Shown here one piece after another: positions 26,581 to 36,521 of a stretch of DNA of 64,000 nucleotides; the stretch's first letter is position 1, and each line of letters opens with the position of its first letter. A program made the position numbers and the translations under genes. Source of the stretch: Oceanobacillus halotolerans (lineage in GTDB: Bacteria > Bacillota > Bacilli > Bacillales > Amphibacillaceae); NCBI RefSeq assembly GCF_010993955.1, contig NZ_WIXL01000003.1, positions 124,001 through 188,000 of the forward strand. The letters run 5' to 3'. The notes under the pieces are model-generated. The model had not been told where the DNA came from. It did not search any database and saw only the letters and a program-made list of their open reading frames with translations.

Positions 26581-26614
26581 AACTTACATGAAAGAATTAT
26601 CTCGCACGTAAGTT
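26581..26614 (-). terminator. Terminator of the ABC exporter operon
   Basis: AACTTACATG and the facing CGTAAGTT pair imperfectly, and the minus strand then continues TTTTTTTGTTTTTTGG. The loop sequence resembles the terminator at 28600-28631. Confidence 0.85.
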
Positions 26615-26642
26615 TGACATCTATATTATTCTCCTAAAGATT

Positions 26643-27470
26643 TTAAGCTTCTGTAGTAGAAAACTTGTAGGTTGCCAGTATAACAAAAACTAAGCTAATA
26701 GCTCCAACAACCAATACCTCTTCTGTAAATGAAATAACATGATTAAATATAGATAAATTAAGTCCCATTGCCTCGATAAGTTCAGGTGTCATCGCATCTA
26801 TATCAAATACTATTTTTTTAAACATATCCACAGAATATGTTAAAGGATTTATTTTCACAAGAATATCCATCCAAAAAGGAAGTCCATTTAGCGGAAATAA
26901 AGCTCCAGACAAAAATAACATCGGAAAAATAAGTACCTGAATTACCATTTGGAAACCTTGAGTTGTTTTCAGTGTACTAGCAATCAGTAAACCGAACGAA
27001 GATATTGCAAATGCTACTAGAAACATCGTAGGAATAAGCTGGATAATGGTAACAAAGGAAATAGAAACCCCGATAAAAGGAACAAACACAAGCATCAATA
27101 AGCCTTGGAAAACAGCAACTGTACTTCCACCAAGCACTTTACCAATTGCAATGGAAACACGTGACATCGGTGAAACTAAAATTTCCCGCATGTAGCCAAA
27201 TTCTTTATCTTGAACAACGGATAAAGCAGAAAAAATGGCGGTGTTAAATACGGTCATTCCAATAATTCCAGGAAACATAAATTCAACAAAATCGAAATCA
27301 CGGAGTGCTCCAGCTTCACTGCCACCTAGCATAGATGACATCGCACCACTCATTCCACTACCAAATAGGATTAAAAACATAAATGGCATGGCAAATGACC
27401 CAATTAGACGTGAACGATCACGAAAAAACTTCAATATATCCCGTTGCCATATTGCAAAAATCCCTTCCAT
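26643..27470 (-). CDS. ABC-2 type transporter permease
   Basis: A 275-residue permease with about six membrane segments and the ABC-2 signature region near residues 170-215 (LLIASTLKTTQGFQMVIQVL followed by FPMLFLSGALFP). It should form a homodimer with the ATPase encoded directly upstream. DrrB-like permeases export drugs or lipids; the cargo here is unknown. Its ATG overlaps the ATPase stop (TAATG), a sign of translational coupling. A strong terminator follows. Confidence 0.92.
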   Translation of the reverse strand: MEGIFAIWQRDILKFFRDRSRLIGSFAMPFMFLILFGSGMSGAMSSMLGGSEAGALRDFDFVEFMFPGIIGMTVFNTAIFSALSVVQDKEFGYMREILVSPMSRVSIAIGKVLGGSTVAVFQGLLMLVFVPFIGVSISFVTIIQLIPTMFLVAFAISSFGLLIASTLKTTQGFQMVIQVLIFPMLFLSGALFPLNGLPFWMDILVKINPLTYSVDMFKKIVFDIDAMTPELIEAMGLNLSIFNHVISFTEEVLVVGAISLVFVILATYKFSTTEA

Positions 27471-28435
27471 TAATGTCCCCTCCCTTGCTTCATACGATCT
27501 TTTTGGGACACTGTTTCTTCCCTTATTTCTCTGCCAGTCAAATTCAGAAATACATCATTTAAGGTTGGCCTCCTTAAATTGACACTTGTTATCGGAATCT
27601 CAAATTCTTTGACAAACTGAACTAAGAATTCATCTCCACGCTCCACTTGAAAGGTAAGAATTCCTTCTTTTTCCAGCACTTCTGTTTGATACGTTTCTTC
27701 TATTCGTGATTTCGCTGTTACATTATCTTCTGTCGCAATTTCTAAAATATCTCCACCAACATTTTTCTTCAACTGTACTGGTTTATCTAGTGCAATTAAG
27801 GCTCCATGGTCCATCACGGCAACACGATCACAAATTTCTGCTTCATCCATATAATGAGTTGTTAAAAAGATCGTAATTCCTGCCTTCTCCTTTAATTTCA
27901 GTATGTAATCCCATATATGTGCACGGGTTTGTGGGTCTAGCCCAACAGTTGGTTCATCTAAAAATAACACTCGTGGATAATGAAGCAACCCTCTAGCAAT
28001 TTCCAGTCTCCTCTTCATCCCACCAGAGAATGTTTCGACAATGTTGTAGCGTTTATCTGTTAAATCAACGATCTGTAATACTTCTTGGATTCTCTCTTCT
28101 CGTAGTTTTTTCGCTACACCATAAAATTTACAATGGAGCATTAAGTTTTCATTGGCAGTTAGCTTTTCGTCTAAAGTGGACGCTTGAAAAATAAGACCAA
28201 TACTGGAGCGTACCTTATTTCGTTTTTGGACAATATCATAACCATTAATCGTTGCAGTGCCTGATGATGGTTTAATAATCGTTGATAGCATATTAATCGT
28301 CGTGCTTTTCCCAGCACCATTAGGACCTAAAAACCCAAAGATCTCACCCTGTTCTACATCAAAACTTACACCTTTTACCGCTTCAAAATCCTTATAACGC
28401 TTTTTCAAATTCTTCACTTCCACGATAGTTGGCAT
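27470..28435 (-). CDS. DrrA-like ABC transporter ATP-binding protein
   Basis: A 321-residue ATPase of the daunorubicin-resistance type. Walker A GPNGAGKST (about residue 37), signature FSGGMKRR, Walker B LFLDEPTVGLD and the switch histidine in TTHYMDEAE are all intact. The C-terminal extension (after about 225) contains the family's typical LNDVFLNLTGRE ending. It begins a two-gene operon with the permease. GGAGAGG precedes the ATG. Confidence 0.94.
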   Translation of the reverse strand: MPTIVEVKNLKKRYKDFEAVKGVSFDVEQGEIFGFLGPNGAGKSTTINMLSTIIKPSSGTATINGYDIVQKRNKVRSSIGLIFQASTLDEKLTANENLMLHCKFYGVAKKLREERIQEVLQIVDLTDKRYNIVETFSGGMKRRLEIARGLLHYPRVLFLDEPTVGLDPQTRAHIWDYILKLKEKAGITIFLTTHYMDEAEICDRVAVMDHGALIALDKPVQLKKNVGGDILEIATEDNVTAKSRIEETYQTEVLEKEGILTFQVERGDEFLVQFVKEFEIPITSVNLRRPTLNDVFLNLTGREIREETVSQKDRMKQGRGH

Positions 28436-28599
28436 TCAATCAACCTCTCCACTGTATCCGACAGATTAACTGTATGTCAGATACCGAATTAATATGTTAT
28501 ATAGTGTAACACAAATGAGTATAGCCAAGAAAAAACCTAACATATAAAGTGAAACTTCAATCAGTGTGGGTCTTACTGCCTGTTACATACGGGATAAAA

Positions 28600-28631
28600 A
28601 AATTACGTGAAAGAATTCTCTTCCACGTAAT
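28600..28631 (-). terminator. Terminator of the second betaine-type lipoprotein gene
   Basis: ATTACGTG and CACGTAAT enclose AAAGAATTCTCTTC; the minus strand continues with seven T. It lies within a 100 bp stretch that also contains the GTGACAGGCACC motif. Confidence 0.85.
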
Positions 28632-28635
28632 CCAT

Positions 28636-28664
28636 TCGACAAAATTCGAGTCGTGACAGGCACC
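28636..28664. repeat. GTGACAGGCACC motif, copy 2
   Basis: CGACAAAATTCG followed by GTGACAGGCACC, ending at the stop codon of the adjacent lipoprotein gene. The same pairing of half-motifs is seen at 62446. Confidence 0.65.
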
Positions 28665-29542
28665 TACTCGCCTATCCATTCGTTTATGAGGTCCCGATTA
28701 TCATCAATCCAGTTTTGTGCTCCTTCTTCTTCTGAATCTGCTTCATTTAATTCTGCCATTAAGCTTCCTAGCTGTTGATCATCTAGCATAAAATTATCAA
28801 ACCATTCTACGACTTCGGGATGATCTTCTTCTAAACCTTCACGTGCTGCATACGAAATGTTTTCAGCATCACCATAAATATTGTTAGGCTCTTCTAATAT
28901 TTTTAAATCCATTTCGGCAAATGTCCAATGCGGCTTCCACAGTGTAACGACAATTGGTTCTTCATTTTCCATGCGATTTTGCAATTCAGCTAACATACTT
29001 GGTTCGGAGGATGCAACTAACTCATAATCTAAATCATATTCGGTAATAACCTCTTCTGTTAACCCCATAATACTTGACCCTGGATCAATTCCAATAATCT
29101 CAGAATCAAATTGTTCTTCATTCCCCTTTAAATCCTCCACACTATTTATGTCTTCCATATAAGAAGGAACAACAAGAGCTAAATCAGTTCCCTCATACCA
29201 AGTTTCGCGCCAATCAATATTTTCTTCGTGTTCTTCATAGAATGCTTTATCAGTATTAGGAAGCCATATTTCCATCCCAATATCCAGGTCCCCCGCCACA
29301 AGTCCTTCATATAGAATTGCTTTTTCTACAGGTTCTAGCGAAACGTCATATCCTTCTTCCTCTAATATAATTTTCCACATATTCGAAACTGCTACATTTT
29401 CTGCCCAGTTATTCATTCCAATCGAAATAGATCCTTTATCTTCCTGTTCCTCTCCGCCTTCTTCTCCTTCATTATTATCAGTACCACAAGCAGCAAGGAA
29501 TAGGATAAAACCTATAAGTAAAACCCTAACGAATTTTTCCAT
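28664..29542 (-). CDS. Glycine betaine/choline-type ABC substrate-binding lipoprotein, second copy
   Basis: A 292-residue OpuAC-family lipoprotein. A typical signal (MEKFVRVLLIGFILFLAAC) ends in the lipobox at Cys19; a highly acidic linker and binding domain follow. It shares layout with the protein at 17568, including the ASLAEL-like and DPGSS-like segments, but is clearly diverged. It should capture a quaternary amine osmolyte or related ligand. No transporter partner is adjacent. It has its own terminator and is probably solo. Confidence 0.9.
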   Translation of the reverse strand: MEKFVRVLLIGFILFLAACGTDNNEGEEGGEEQEDKGSISIGMNNWAENVAVSNMWKIILEEEGYDVSLEPVEKAILYEGLVAGDLDIGMEIWLPNTDKAFYEEHEENIDWRETWYEGTDLALVVPSYMEDINSVEDLKGNEEQFDSEIIGIDPGSSIMGLTEEVITEYDLDYELVASSEPSMLAELQNRMENEEPIVVTLWKPHWTFAEMDLKILEEPNNIYGDAENISYAAREGLEEDHPEVVEWFDNFMLDDQQLGSLMAELNEADSEEEGAQNWIDDNRDLINEWIGE

Positions 29543-29870
29543 TTTGAAACCTCCTAAAAATCATACTTATTATGTATAATTAGTTATCTCATGTTTTATC
29601 GATACCATTCACACTAATAAAAAATAACTATCTTGAATGAAAGGTACGAACTAAAAAGCTAAAAACAAAAATCACTACTTTCACCATGAATTATCTTAAC
29701 ATAGTAAAAGAGGATATATCTTATATAATGCATCATTAAATACACCTTTTATAAATTGTCTTTCATATCTTATACAATCTCCTGTGTAGTTATTATTTAT
29801 ATAACTTGTATATTTGCTTTCATGACAGATATATCCGTACTCTGATAATATAATATTGGTGGTGATGAAA
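29543..29870. other. Intergenic region upstream of the two-component system
   Basis: AT-rich divergent promoter region between the lipoprotein gene and the BceR-like gene. No further gene is convincing. A TATAAT-like box (CTGATAATATAATATTGG) lies about 20 bases before the regulator start. Confidence 0.45.
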
Positions 29871-30560
29871 GTGTTTAAGATTTTACTAGTAGAAGATGAC
29901 AAATCCCTATTTAAAGAGATTCAAGAGCGTTTAAGTCAGTGGTCATATAGTGTTACAGGAATTGATGATTTTAGTAATGTGCTAGAATCGTTTGCTAAAA
30001 TTAAGCCAGATTTAGTCATTATCGATATTCAGTTACCTAAATATGACGGCTTTTATTGGTGCCGCATGATTCGTTCTCATTCTAGTGTTCCAATAATCTT
30101 TTTGTCTTCACGTGATCACCCAACAGATATGGTCATGTCCATGCAGCTTGGTGCAGATGATTATATCCAGAAGCCATTTCATTTTGATGTGTTGATCGCA
30201 AAAATTCAAGCAACACTAAGACGCGCCTATGATTACAATACCGAAAAAATCGAACTCAAATCATGGTGTGGTTCAACAGTCGATTACGAGGCGAACACTA
30301 TTTCTAATCATGCTGGGTCAATTGAACTTAGCAGAAATGAAATGCTGATTTTAAAGCAATTAATCGAGTCTAAAAATAAAATTGTTTCAAGGGAACAATT
30401 AATGGAACGATTATGGAATGATAAACAATTTATTAGTGACAACACGTTAACCGTCAATGTCAATCGATTACGAAAACGACTAGAAGAAATCGGATTAGGC
30501 AATTATATTGAAACAAAAGTTGGCCAAGGATATATCGCAAAGGAAGAGGCAAAATCATGA
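29871..30560 (+). CDS. BceR-like response regulator
   Basis: A 229-residue OmpR-family response regulator: receiver domain (about 1-115) with the phosphoacceptor Asp in LVIIDIQLPKYDG, and a C-terminal winged helix ending in KVGQGYIAK. The FKILLVEDD start and the SSRDHPTDMVMSMQLGADD block are typical of BceR/YvcP regulators of antimicrobial-peptide detoxification transporters. GTG at 29871 is preferred because the GGTGGTGAT site then has normal spacing and the protein starts like BceR. It overlaps the kinase gene by four bases (ATGA). Confidence 0.93.
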   Translation: MFKILLVEDDKSLFKEIQERLSQWSYSVTGIDDFSNVLESFAKIKPDLVIIDIQLPKYDGFYWCRMIRSHSSVPIIFLSSRDHPTDMVMSMQLGADDYIQKPFHFDVLIAKIQATLRRAYDYNTEKIELKSWCGSTVDYEANTISNHAGSIELSRNEMLILKQLIESKNKIVSREQLMERLWNDKQFISDNTLTVNVNRLRKRLEEIGLGNYIETKVGQGYIAKEEAKS

Positions 30561-31561
30561 TAAAAGACTATTTAAGGGAAAGACGCAGTTGGATTATATT
30601 AGTTCTTTCCTTACAAATACTTAGTGTCATCATTGCATATCTTGATGCAACAGTACCGCTTAAACCAATTATATATATTGTATTTTTATCATTGATTATC
30701 TTTCTATTATTTTTGGTAATTCGCTATCCGAAAGAAACATCGTTTTATAAAAGCCTTGGTTCTCGTATTAATAATCTTGACTTAACTAGTGTCCAAGAGC
30801 CAGAAAGTCCTTTTGAAATAATGATTGCACAAAGTATGGAAGAACAAACAGAGCAACTACAGCAGTTGATCACTAAAAAACAGGTAGCATTAGAACAAGA
30901 AAAAGATGAAATCCTCTCATGGATACATGAAATAAAAACACCCTTATCCACAATAAACTTACTGATTGATCGAGTAGAAGATAAAGAAGTAAAAACGCAA
31001 TTAATGTTTGAATGGTTACGTGTCCACTTATTGCTAGACCAACAACTTCATCAAAAGCGTATTTCCTCGATTGAGAATGATTTACATATTGAAAAAGTGT
31101 CATTAGAGCCAACCCTCTTTGAGGAAATTCGAACCTTACAATCCTGGTGCATTCAAAAAGGGATTGGTTTTGATGTGAAACTACAGAAGGCTGAAGTGCT
31201 TAGTGATACAAAGTGGCTTTCTTTTATATTACGTCAAATTCTAACGAACGCAGTGAAATATAGTGAAGCCTCTGAGATTGAAGTGACAAGTTTTGAACAG
31301 GACAACAAAACTTTCTTAACGATAAAAAATAGTGGAATAGGAATTGACCCGAAAGACTTACCCCGTATTTTTGAAAAAGGATTTACATCTACTGGCAGAC
31401 ATCAAGATCGCAATGCAACAGGGATGGGTTTATACTTAGCAAAGAAAGTGGCCAACGCACTATTGATCAATATTGAAGTAGACTCCACTCTTGGAAAGGG
31501 AACCACCTTTACACTAAAATTCCCCCAAAAGAATACTTTTTTAGCAATGACAAGCATGTGA
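30557..31561 (+). CDS. BceS-like intramembrane-sensing histidine kinase
   Basis: A 334-residue kinase with two membrane helices near the N-terminus and almost no extracellular loop, the hallmark of intramembrane-sensing kinases. The phosphoacceptor is in [11 protein letters not shown] (about residue 125), N-box NAVKYS, G-boxes [17 protein letters not shown] and [11 protein letters not shown]. Such kinases do not sense peptide directly but through the partner BceAB transporter encoded next. The gene ends inside a strong palindrome that may be the operator of the transporter genes. Confidence 0.93.
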   Translation: MIKDYLRERRSWIILVLSLQILSVIIAYLDATVPLKPIIYIVFLSLIIFLLFLVIRYPKETSFYKSLGSRINNLDLTSVQEPESPFEIMIAQSMEEQTEQLQQLITKKQVALEQEKDEILSWIHEIKTPLSTINLLIDRVEDKEVKTQLMFEWLRVHLLLDQQLHQKRISSIENDLHIEKVSLEPTLFEEIRTLQSWCIQKGIGFDVKLQKAEVLSDTKWLSFILRQILTNAVKYSEASEIEVTSFEQDNKTFLTIKNSGIGIDPKDLPRIFEKGFTSTGRHQDRNATGMGLYLAKKVANALLINIEVDSTLGKGTTFTLKFPQKNTFLAMTSM

Positions 31562-31579
31562 CAAAATTGTCACATGCTT
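31552..31579. promoter_or_regulatory. Palindrome at the kinase end: candidate BceR-type operator or attenuator
   Basis: AAGCATGTGACA-AAAT-TGTCACATGCTT is a perfect inverted repeat. Its centre TGACA-N4-TGTCA fits the TNACA-N4-TGTNA type of site described for BceR-like regulators. A TATAAT box follows at 31626-31631 in front of the transporter genes. The structure could also fold as an RNA hairpin followed by a T-rich stretch and so attenuate read-through. Confidence 0.6.
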
Positions 31580-31671
31580 TCTTCATTTGTTTGTTCAATC
31601 GAAGGAAATTTACTTTCAATGCTCTTATAATTCAAAATAGGAAAGGTAATTATATAAGGAGTGATGAGAAA

Positions 31672-32433
31672 GTGGCAATTTTAGAAGCAGCCAAAATACA
31701 TAAAATCTATGGGAATAAGTTTAACAAGCAGGAAGTGTTAAAAGGGATTGATGTCACCATTGATAAAGGCGAGTTTGTCTCCATTATGGGGCCATCTGGA
31801 TCTGGGAAGACTACCTTGTTAAATGTCCTATCTTCTATTGATCGCGTCAGCAGTGGAATGATTACAATCAAAAACTATGATATTACAGCCATGAAGGAAA
31901 AAAAGCTAGCAGAATTTCGAAAGCATCACTTAGGATTTATCTTTCAAGAATATAATTTACTAGATACGTTAACAGCGAAGGAAAATATCCTGTTACCTTT
32001 ATCGATTGCGAACACTTCCAAGAAAGATGCATTACAGCAGTTTGACGGTTTAGCAAAGGAACTCGGCATTTACGATGTAAAAGATAAATATCCAAGTGAA
32101 TTGTCAGGTGGTCAAAAACAAAGAACCTCCGCTGCACGTGCATTCATTCATAAGCCTAGCATTATTTTTGCCGATGAGCCAACAGGTGCATTGGATTCAA
32201 AATCCGCATCAGATCTGTTGAACAAACTTAGTGAACTAAATAAAAATCGTTTTGCAACGGTTGTGATGGTTACACACGATATGACAGCAGCTAGTTTTAG
32301 TAACCGCGTAATGTTCATCCAAGACGGACAACTATACACCCAACTAACAAAAGGAGAACAAACTAGACAGGAATTTTACAAAGATATACTGAAAACCCAA
32401 AGTATTTTAGGTGGTGTGCAAGATGAGCGTTAG
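31672..32433 (+). CDS. BceA-like ABC transporter ATP-binding protein
   Basis: A 253-residue ATPase of the antimicrobial-peptide transporter type. Walker [11 protein letters not shown]-loop [10 protein letters not shown], signature LSGGQKQR and Walker [13 protein letters not shown] are intact. It powers the BceB-like permease encoded next. The open frame reaches back to 31558 within the kinase gene, but GTG at 31672 has AAGGAGTG at proper spacing and gives a normal N-terminus. It overlaps the permease gene by 11 bases. Confidence 0.94.
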   Translation: MAILEAAKIHKIYGNKFNKQEVLKGIDVTIDKGEFVSIMGPSGSGKTTLLNVLSSIDRVSSGMITIKNYDITAMKEKKLAEFRKHHLGFIFQEYNLLDTLTAKENILLPLSIANTSKKDALQQFDGLAKELGIYDVKDKYPSELSGGQKQRTSAARAFIHKPSIIFADEPTGALDSKSASDLLNKLSELNKNRFATVVMVTHDMTAASFSNRVMFIQDGQLYTQLTKGEQTRQEFYKDILKTQSILGGVQDER

Positions 32434-34372
32434 GCAGCTTATTTTTCGAAACCTTAGACACAACCTAAAAAACTACTACCTCTATATATTTGCATTGATC
32501 TTTAGTGTTGCGCTATATTTTGCCTTTGTTACACTGCAATTTGACCCAGCAATGGATGAAGCGAAGGGATCCATTAAAGGTGCCGCTGCTATACGAACTG
32601 CTTCTGTCGTACTCATAGCAATTGTAGCTGTCTTTTTGTTATATGCCAATACGATTTTTATCAAACGACGCAGTAAAGAAATTGGTTTATTGCAATTAAT
32701 CGGCATGCGAAAAAAACGGATTTTTCGTATTTTAAGTGCGGAAAATATGGTTCTATATTTCAGTGCTACTATTATTGGGACCTTTTTAGGGTTTAGTGGA
32801 TCGAAAGTCATTACAATGATTTTATTCAAAGTCACCAAAGTCGAAACAAGTGCTACCCTTAACTTTTCTTGGCAAGCATTTATCCAAACGGTGATTGTTT
32901 TTACGATTATTTACTTGTTCATCATGATAATGAATTACCTGTTCATTAAAAAACATAGCATTCTATCACTATTTAAAGTGCAAGGATCAAGTGAATATCA
33001 TGTGAAAAAAATATCTATTTTGGAAATGATGATCGGGGTAATTGGAATTATATTAATCATGTCTGGCTACTATCTATCATCAAAGTTATTTGGTGGTACT
33101 TTTACATCAATGGATGAACTCTTTTTTGCTATGATAGCAATTCTCGCTGCGGTCATCATTGGTACTTATCTTTTCTACAAAGGGTCAGTCAGTTTTATCA
33201 TGAATCTCATTCGTCGGAAAAAAGCAGGCTACCTCACGATCAGTGATGTGTTATCACTGTCGTCTCTTATGTTCAAAATGAAATCAAATGCATTATTGTT
33301 AACCGTTATTACAACAGTGTCAGCGCTGGCGATTGGATTATTGTCGTTAAGCTATATTTCCTATTACTCCGCTGAAAAAAGTGCGGAAAACTATGTTATT
33401 GCAGATTTTTCAATCACGAATGAGAAGGATGCTAATAAGTTTAAAGAAGCCTTAGACGCAAATGATATTCCATACAGTGATACAATCACAGATGTTATCC
33501 AGGCAGATGTGAATCTAGTACAAATCTTAGATACAATCGAAGAAGTAAACTTTGATCCTAAACAATTTCCACTTCCTATTGTAAGTGACGAACAGGTGAA
33601 ATCAGTAAATATAGTATCAGAAGAAGCCATTTTTACAGGATACACCTCTACACTGGAAGGGTTTTTAACATTTAAGGATCGTGGAGATATTGAATTACTA
33701 GCAAAAGAGAATGTGATTCCTCTCCATTATGTAGGAATGAAAGATGAATCCGTTATTCCATTATATTTTACCAATGGTGGGCTACCAGCTATCATTGTTG
33801 ATGAATCTGTATTCGAAGCATTACGTAATAATTTAGATGAGGCAATTCAAAAGGAGTCTTCTACCAATGTTGGAATTGATATTTCTAATCCAGCTGATCT
33901 TGAAGAAGCAAATGAGCTGTTTAATGAACTATATGAGGAATTCACAGCTACTAGTCCACACACATCCCAACTTGATTTGAGTGATGAACAAAAAAGAAGC
34001 ATGGGGTTAATGATGTTTATTGTTGGCTTTCTCGGATTAACTTTTTTAATCACATCTGGATGCATTCTTTATTTTAAACAGATGGATCAAAGCGAAGAAG
34101 AAAAACCAAATTATACGATCTTACGAAAATTAGGGTTTACTCGATATGATTTACTTCAAGGCATTAAGCGAAAACAACTATTTAATTTTGGGATCCCATT
34201 ACTAATCGGGTTGTTGCACAGTTATTTTGCGGTCCAATCAGGCTGGTTCTTTTTTGGAACAGAACTATGGACACCAATGATCATCGTGATGGTATTATAC
34301 ACAATCCTATATTCAGTTTTCGGATTATTATCTGTCAGCTACTATAAAAAAGTGATTAAAGATGCATTATGA
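32423..34372 (+). CDS. BceB-like ABC transporter permease
   Basis: A 649-residue permease with ten hydrophobic segments in the BceB arrangement: two N-terminal FtsX-like blocks, and a large extracellular domain (about residues 320-530) between the seventh and eighth helices, where peptide antibiotics are sensed. It acts both as transporter and as sensor for the BceS-like kinase. ATG at 32423 lies inside the end of the ATPase gene behind GGTG. The C-terminal FtsX block is intact. The inducing peptide cannot be read from the sequence. Confidence 0.94.
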   Translation: MSVRQLIFRNLRHNLKNYYLYIFALIFSVALYFAFVTLQFDPAMDEAKGSIKGAAAIRTASVVLIAIVAVFLLYANTIFIKRRSKEIGLLQLIGMRKKRIFRILSAENMVLYFSATIIGTFLGFSGSKVITMILFKVTKVETSATLNFSWQAFIQTVIVFTIIYLFIMIMNYLFIKKHSILSLFKVQGSSEYHVKKISILEMMIGVIGIILIMSGYYLSSKLFGGTFTSMDELFFAMIAILAAVIIGTYLFYKGSVSFIMNLIRRKKAGYLTISDVLSLSSLMFKMKSNALLLTVITTVSALAIGLLSLSYISYYSAEKSAENYVIADFSITNEKDANKFKEALDANDIPYSDTITDVIQADVNLVQILDTIEEVNFDPKQFPLPIVSDEQVKSVNIVSEEAIFTGYTSTLEGFLTFKDRGDIELLAKENVIPLHYVGMKDESVIPLYFTNGGLPAIIVDESVFEALRNNLDEAIQKESSTNVGIDISNPADLEEANELFNELYEEFTATSPHTSQLDLSDEQKRSMGLMMFIVGFLGLTFLITSGCILYFKQMDQSEEEKPNYTILRKLGFTRYDLLQGIKRKQLFNFGIPLLIGLLHSYFAVQSGWFFFGTELWTPMIIVMVLYTILYSVFGLLSVSYYKKVIKDAL

Positions 34373-34377
34373 GATAA

Positions 34378-34402
34378 GCGTGGGGGAAACTCCCCATGCT
34401 TT
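34378..34402 (+). terminator. Terminator of the bce-like operon
   Basis: GCGTGGGG and CCCCATGC pair around GAAACT and are followed by TTTAAAA, six bases past the permease stop. Confidence 0.7.
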
Positions 34403-34417
34403 AAAAGGAGGATCGTT

Positions 34418-35161
34418 ATGGTAAAGAAATTGAAGCTTTTAACATGGAATATCAGGCATGGTGGTGCAAAAAAGAAAATCAAACACATCATTCAATCATT
34501 TATTTTACATAATGCAGATATTAACGTCATCACTGAGTTCAGAGAGAATGAATCAGGCAACAAGCTTCACAGGTCACTCCACGAGAATGGTTGGGTGTTT
34601 CAACAAGGATCAAACCCACCCAAAGGTAAAAATGGTATCCTCATTGCATCAAAAATCCCTTTTGAAGTACCAGTAATTCATCATGATTATCTACCCCAAG
34701 CGAAACATCGTTGGAATGAAGTCCATTTAAATGATTTTAACCTTTTCATACTTGGTGTCCATATCCCTAGTATTGGTGATAAATGGGGGAAAGAGAACCA
34801 TTGGGAGTCCATCATTCAATATGCAAAGCATAAGCTAGATTCGAAAAGTGTTATTATAGGTGATTTTAATACCGGCTTAACAGAGGATGGTGAGGGGACA
34901 CCATTTAAACTAGTCCAATATATGCATGAATTGAACGACATGGGATGGATTGATTCCTGGCGTGTATACCATAACCGTGTAAATGATTTTACTTGGTATA
35001 GTCATGCCGACAATGGTTTCAGGTTAGATTATGCCTATGTCTCCCCTGCTTTAAAGGAAAATATACTGGTGAGCTACCATTCCCACAAAGAAAGAATCGA
35101 TAAGTATTCAGATCACTCATTGGTTATCTGTGAATTATCGGTGGAAAACGAAAATCACTGA
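34418..35161 (+). CDS. Endonuclease/exonuclease/phosphatase-fold protein
   Basis: A 247-residue protein of the EEP superfamily. The N-terminal LLTWNIRHGG, the glutamate in INVITEFRE, the metal/catalytic IIGDFNTG and the C-terminal SDHSLVICEL motifs are in the right order. Members are DNases or phosphodiesterases such as exonuclease III. Whether this acts on DNA or on a lipid or other phosphoester is unknown. AAAGGAGG precedes the ATG. No signal peptide is seen. Confidence 0.85.
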   Translation: MVKKLKLLTWNIRHGGAKKKIKHIIQSFILHNADINVITEFRENESGNKLHRSLHENGWVFQQGSNPPKGKNGILIASKIPFEVPVIHHDYLPQAKHRWNEVHLNDFNLFILGVHIPSIGDKWGKENHWESIIQYAKHKLDSKSVIIGDFNTGLTEDGEGTPFKLVQYMHELNDMGWIDSWRVYHNRVNDFTWYSHADNGFRLDYAYVSPALKENILVSYHSHKERIDKYSDHSLVICELSVENENH

Positions 35162-35165
35162 TAAC

Positions 35166-35636
35166 TTATAAGTCCAGTCGTTTTCTAGCACTATTCCTAC
35201 TAGGGGTTATTCGTTTATGTTCTGTTGCTTTTGCTAGGCCAAATACTGGCATATTCGCATATATCGCTTCATAGTTTTTTGATGTTAATATGTATGTCTC
35301 ATGATAGATTCCGACTGCATCATTATTCCCTACCTTTTGGTTAAACTTTCTCCATGCAGCCACATGTTTCGTTTGTTTAGAATAGGATAATAACTCTTCT
35401 TCAGAACACCAATACTGAACCATTAGGATAGTACGTGGCTTGAAAAATGTTTCAACGGAACGAAAGCCTAACTCCCTATTTCCATAAAGCTCACGAATCA
35501 TAGCAGGCATTGCCATAAAAACTGGAAACCATTTATGTATAGCCCATAACTTATTGACACGCATCCCTATCAAAAAAACAACAAGTTGGCCATCCTGTTC
35601 TGCCGTATACCTCCCAGGAAAAACATTTTTTCCCAT
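35166..35636 (-). CDS. DUF4188 family protein
   Basis: A 156-residue protein with the DUF4188 pattern: VFPGRYTAEQDGQLVVFLIGMRVN at the start, an MPAMIRELY segment, and a central ILMVQYW(C)SEEELL(S)YSK stretch. The domain is related in shape to dimeric alpha-beta barrel monooxygenases, but no activity is established. It converges on the preceding endonuclease-like gene with four bases between stops, and no terminator is visible. Confidence 0.8.
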   Translation of the reverse strand: MGKNVFPGRYTAEQDGQLVVFLIGMRVNKLWAIHKWFPVFMAMPAMIRELYGNRELGFRSVETFFKPRTILMVQYWCSEEELLSYSKQTKHVAAWRKFNQKVGNNDAVGIYHETYILTSKNYEAIYANMPVFGLAKATEHKRITPSRNSARKRLDL

Positions 35637-35957
35637 TGCCTTTTCTCCCCTTCCTTTGCTATATTATACCAAGAAAAAAGGGGAAGTGAAACATAGTTGA
35701 CGGATAATTCTAAATTAAATAAGGAAAATTTTTTAATAACAATATAATTTTGATTTCAGTCGATCTCTTGTGTAAAAGATTGAAAACTGACAGATTGCTG
35801 TCTCGATTCACTTTTGGTTGGCCTTCATACTCGATTGTTCACTGAAAAGTAATGAATCCCGAAACTTAAGCGAGAGTGCTCGATCTCCAGCTCACTAAAG
35901 TACATTTCCTAAGAAGGTGAACACACTTTTTCAAGTTACGACGCAACACATTAAAAA
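35637..35957. other. Intergenic stretch without recognised gene
   Basis: About 320 bases between the DUF4188 gene and structured repeat copy C. No open frame with a binding site is visible on either strand. GACTTTTTC-like and CGAGCACTC-like fragments do not form a strong hairpin. Confidence 0.4.
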
Positions 35958-36206
35958 GAACAAAAGCTGGAAGCGCCTTGATCACCCCCGATTAGAAAAC
36001 TAGGCTTGTCGCCAAGTGGTGAAAGCCTTAGTTGCACTTATGCAGTAAGTATTTACTTACCTGCCAAGCATAAGCCAAGCCTCGACGTGGCGTTTTTTGC
36101 CACAAAGAGGATTGACTTATGACCTCGAGGGGGTAGGCGCTGGAGCTGGACGTGGCCTTTCCTATATAAGACAGTAATGAGGCCAACTTTTTCTTACCTT
36201 TTTAAA
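35958..36206 (+). repeat. Structured dispersed repeat M3, copy C (long form)
   Basis: Complete copy from AACAAAAGCTGGAAGCGCC to TGAGGCCAACTTTTTCTTACC. All stems of copy A are preserved; in the terminal arm the loop is changed but GCAGTAAG/CTTACCTGC still pairs. Its right end reaches the stop codon of the gene at 36202. Confidence 0.85.
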
Positions 36207-36495
36207 AAAGTCCAAGTAGCAATGGGGAAATAATAAGGACCATTGCCATTACAATAAATGTTGATGTAATCCTTTTAGGGAGTTTTTTCCGACCTTTTCC
36301 TTTGTACCAACCAGAAAATTGGAATCTATTTCGATACAAAACAAAAAGGAACATAAATATCCCAATGCCACCTAGCCATGAATACTTTTCTGTTCTTTCA
36401 TTGATTGTGTAAACACCTTCAATTAAGGTCCAACCTAATGCCCCAAGAAAGCCAAAAATAAAAATAATCCGTAGCAATTCTAATACTATTCTCAT
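36202..36495 (-). CDS. Three-helix membrane protein, hypothetical
   Basis: A 97-residue protein with three hydrophobic segments and a basic loop (about residues 60-75). The function is unknown. The open frame also contains an upstream ATG at 36525 that lies inside the end of the previous gene; ATG at 36495 is preferred because AGGGGAGAG precedes it. It forms a minus-strand cluster with the genes at 36522 and 36807. Its stop codon lies at the edge of structured repeat copy C. Confidence 0.65.
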   Translation of the reverse strand: MRIVLELLRIIFIFGFLGALGWTLIEGVYTINERTEKYSWLGGIGIFMFLFVLYRNRFQFSGWYKGKGRKKLPKRITSTFIVMAMVLIISPLLLGLF

Positions 36496-36521
36496 TCCAA
36501 CTCTCCCCTTGCTAGACATCG

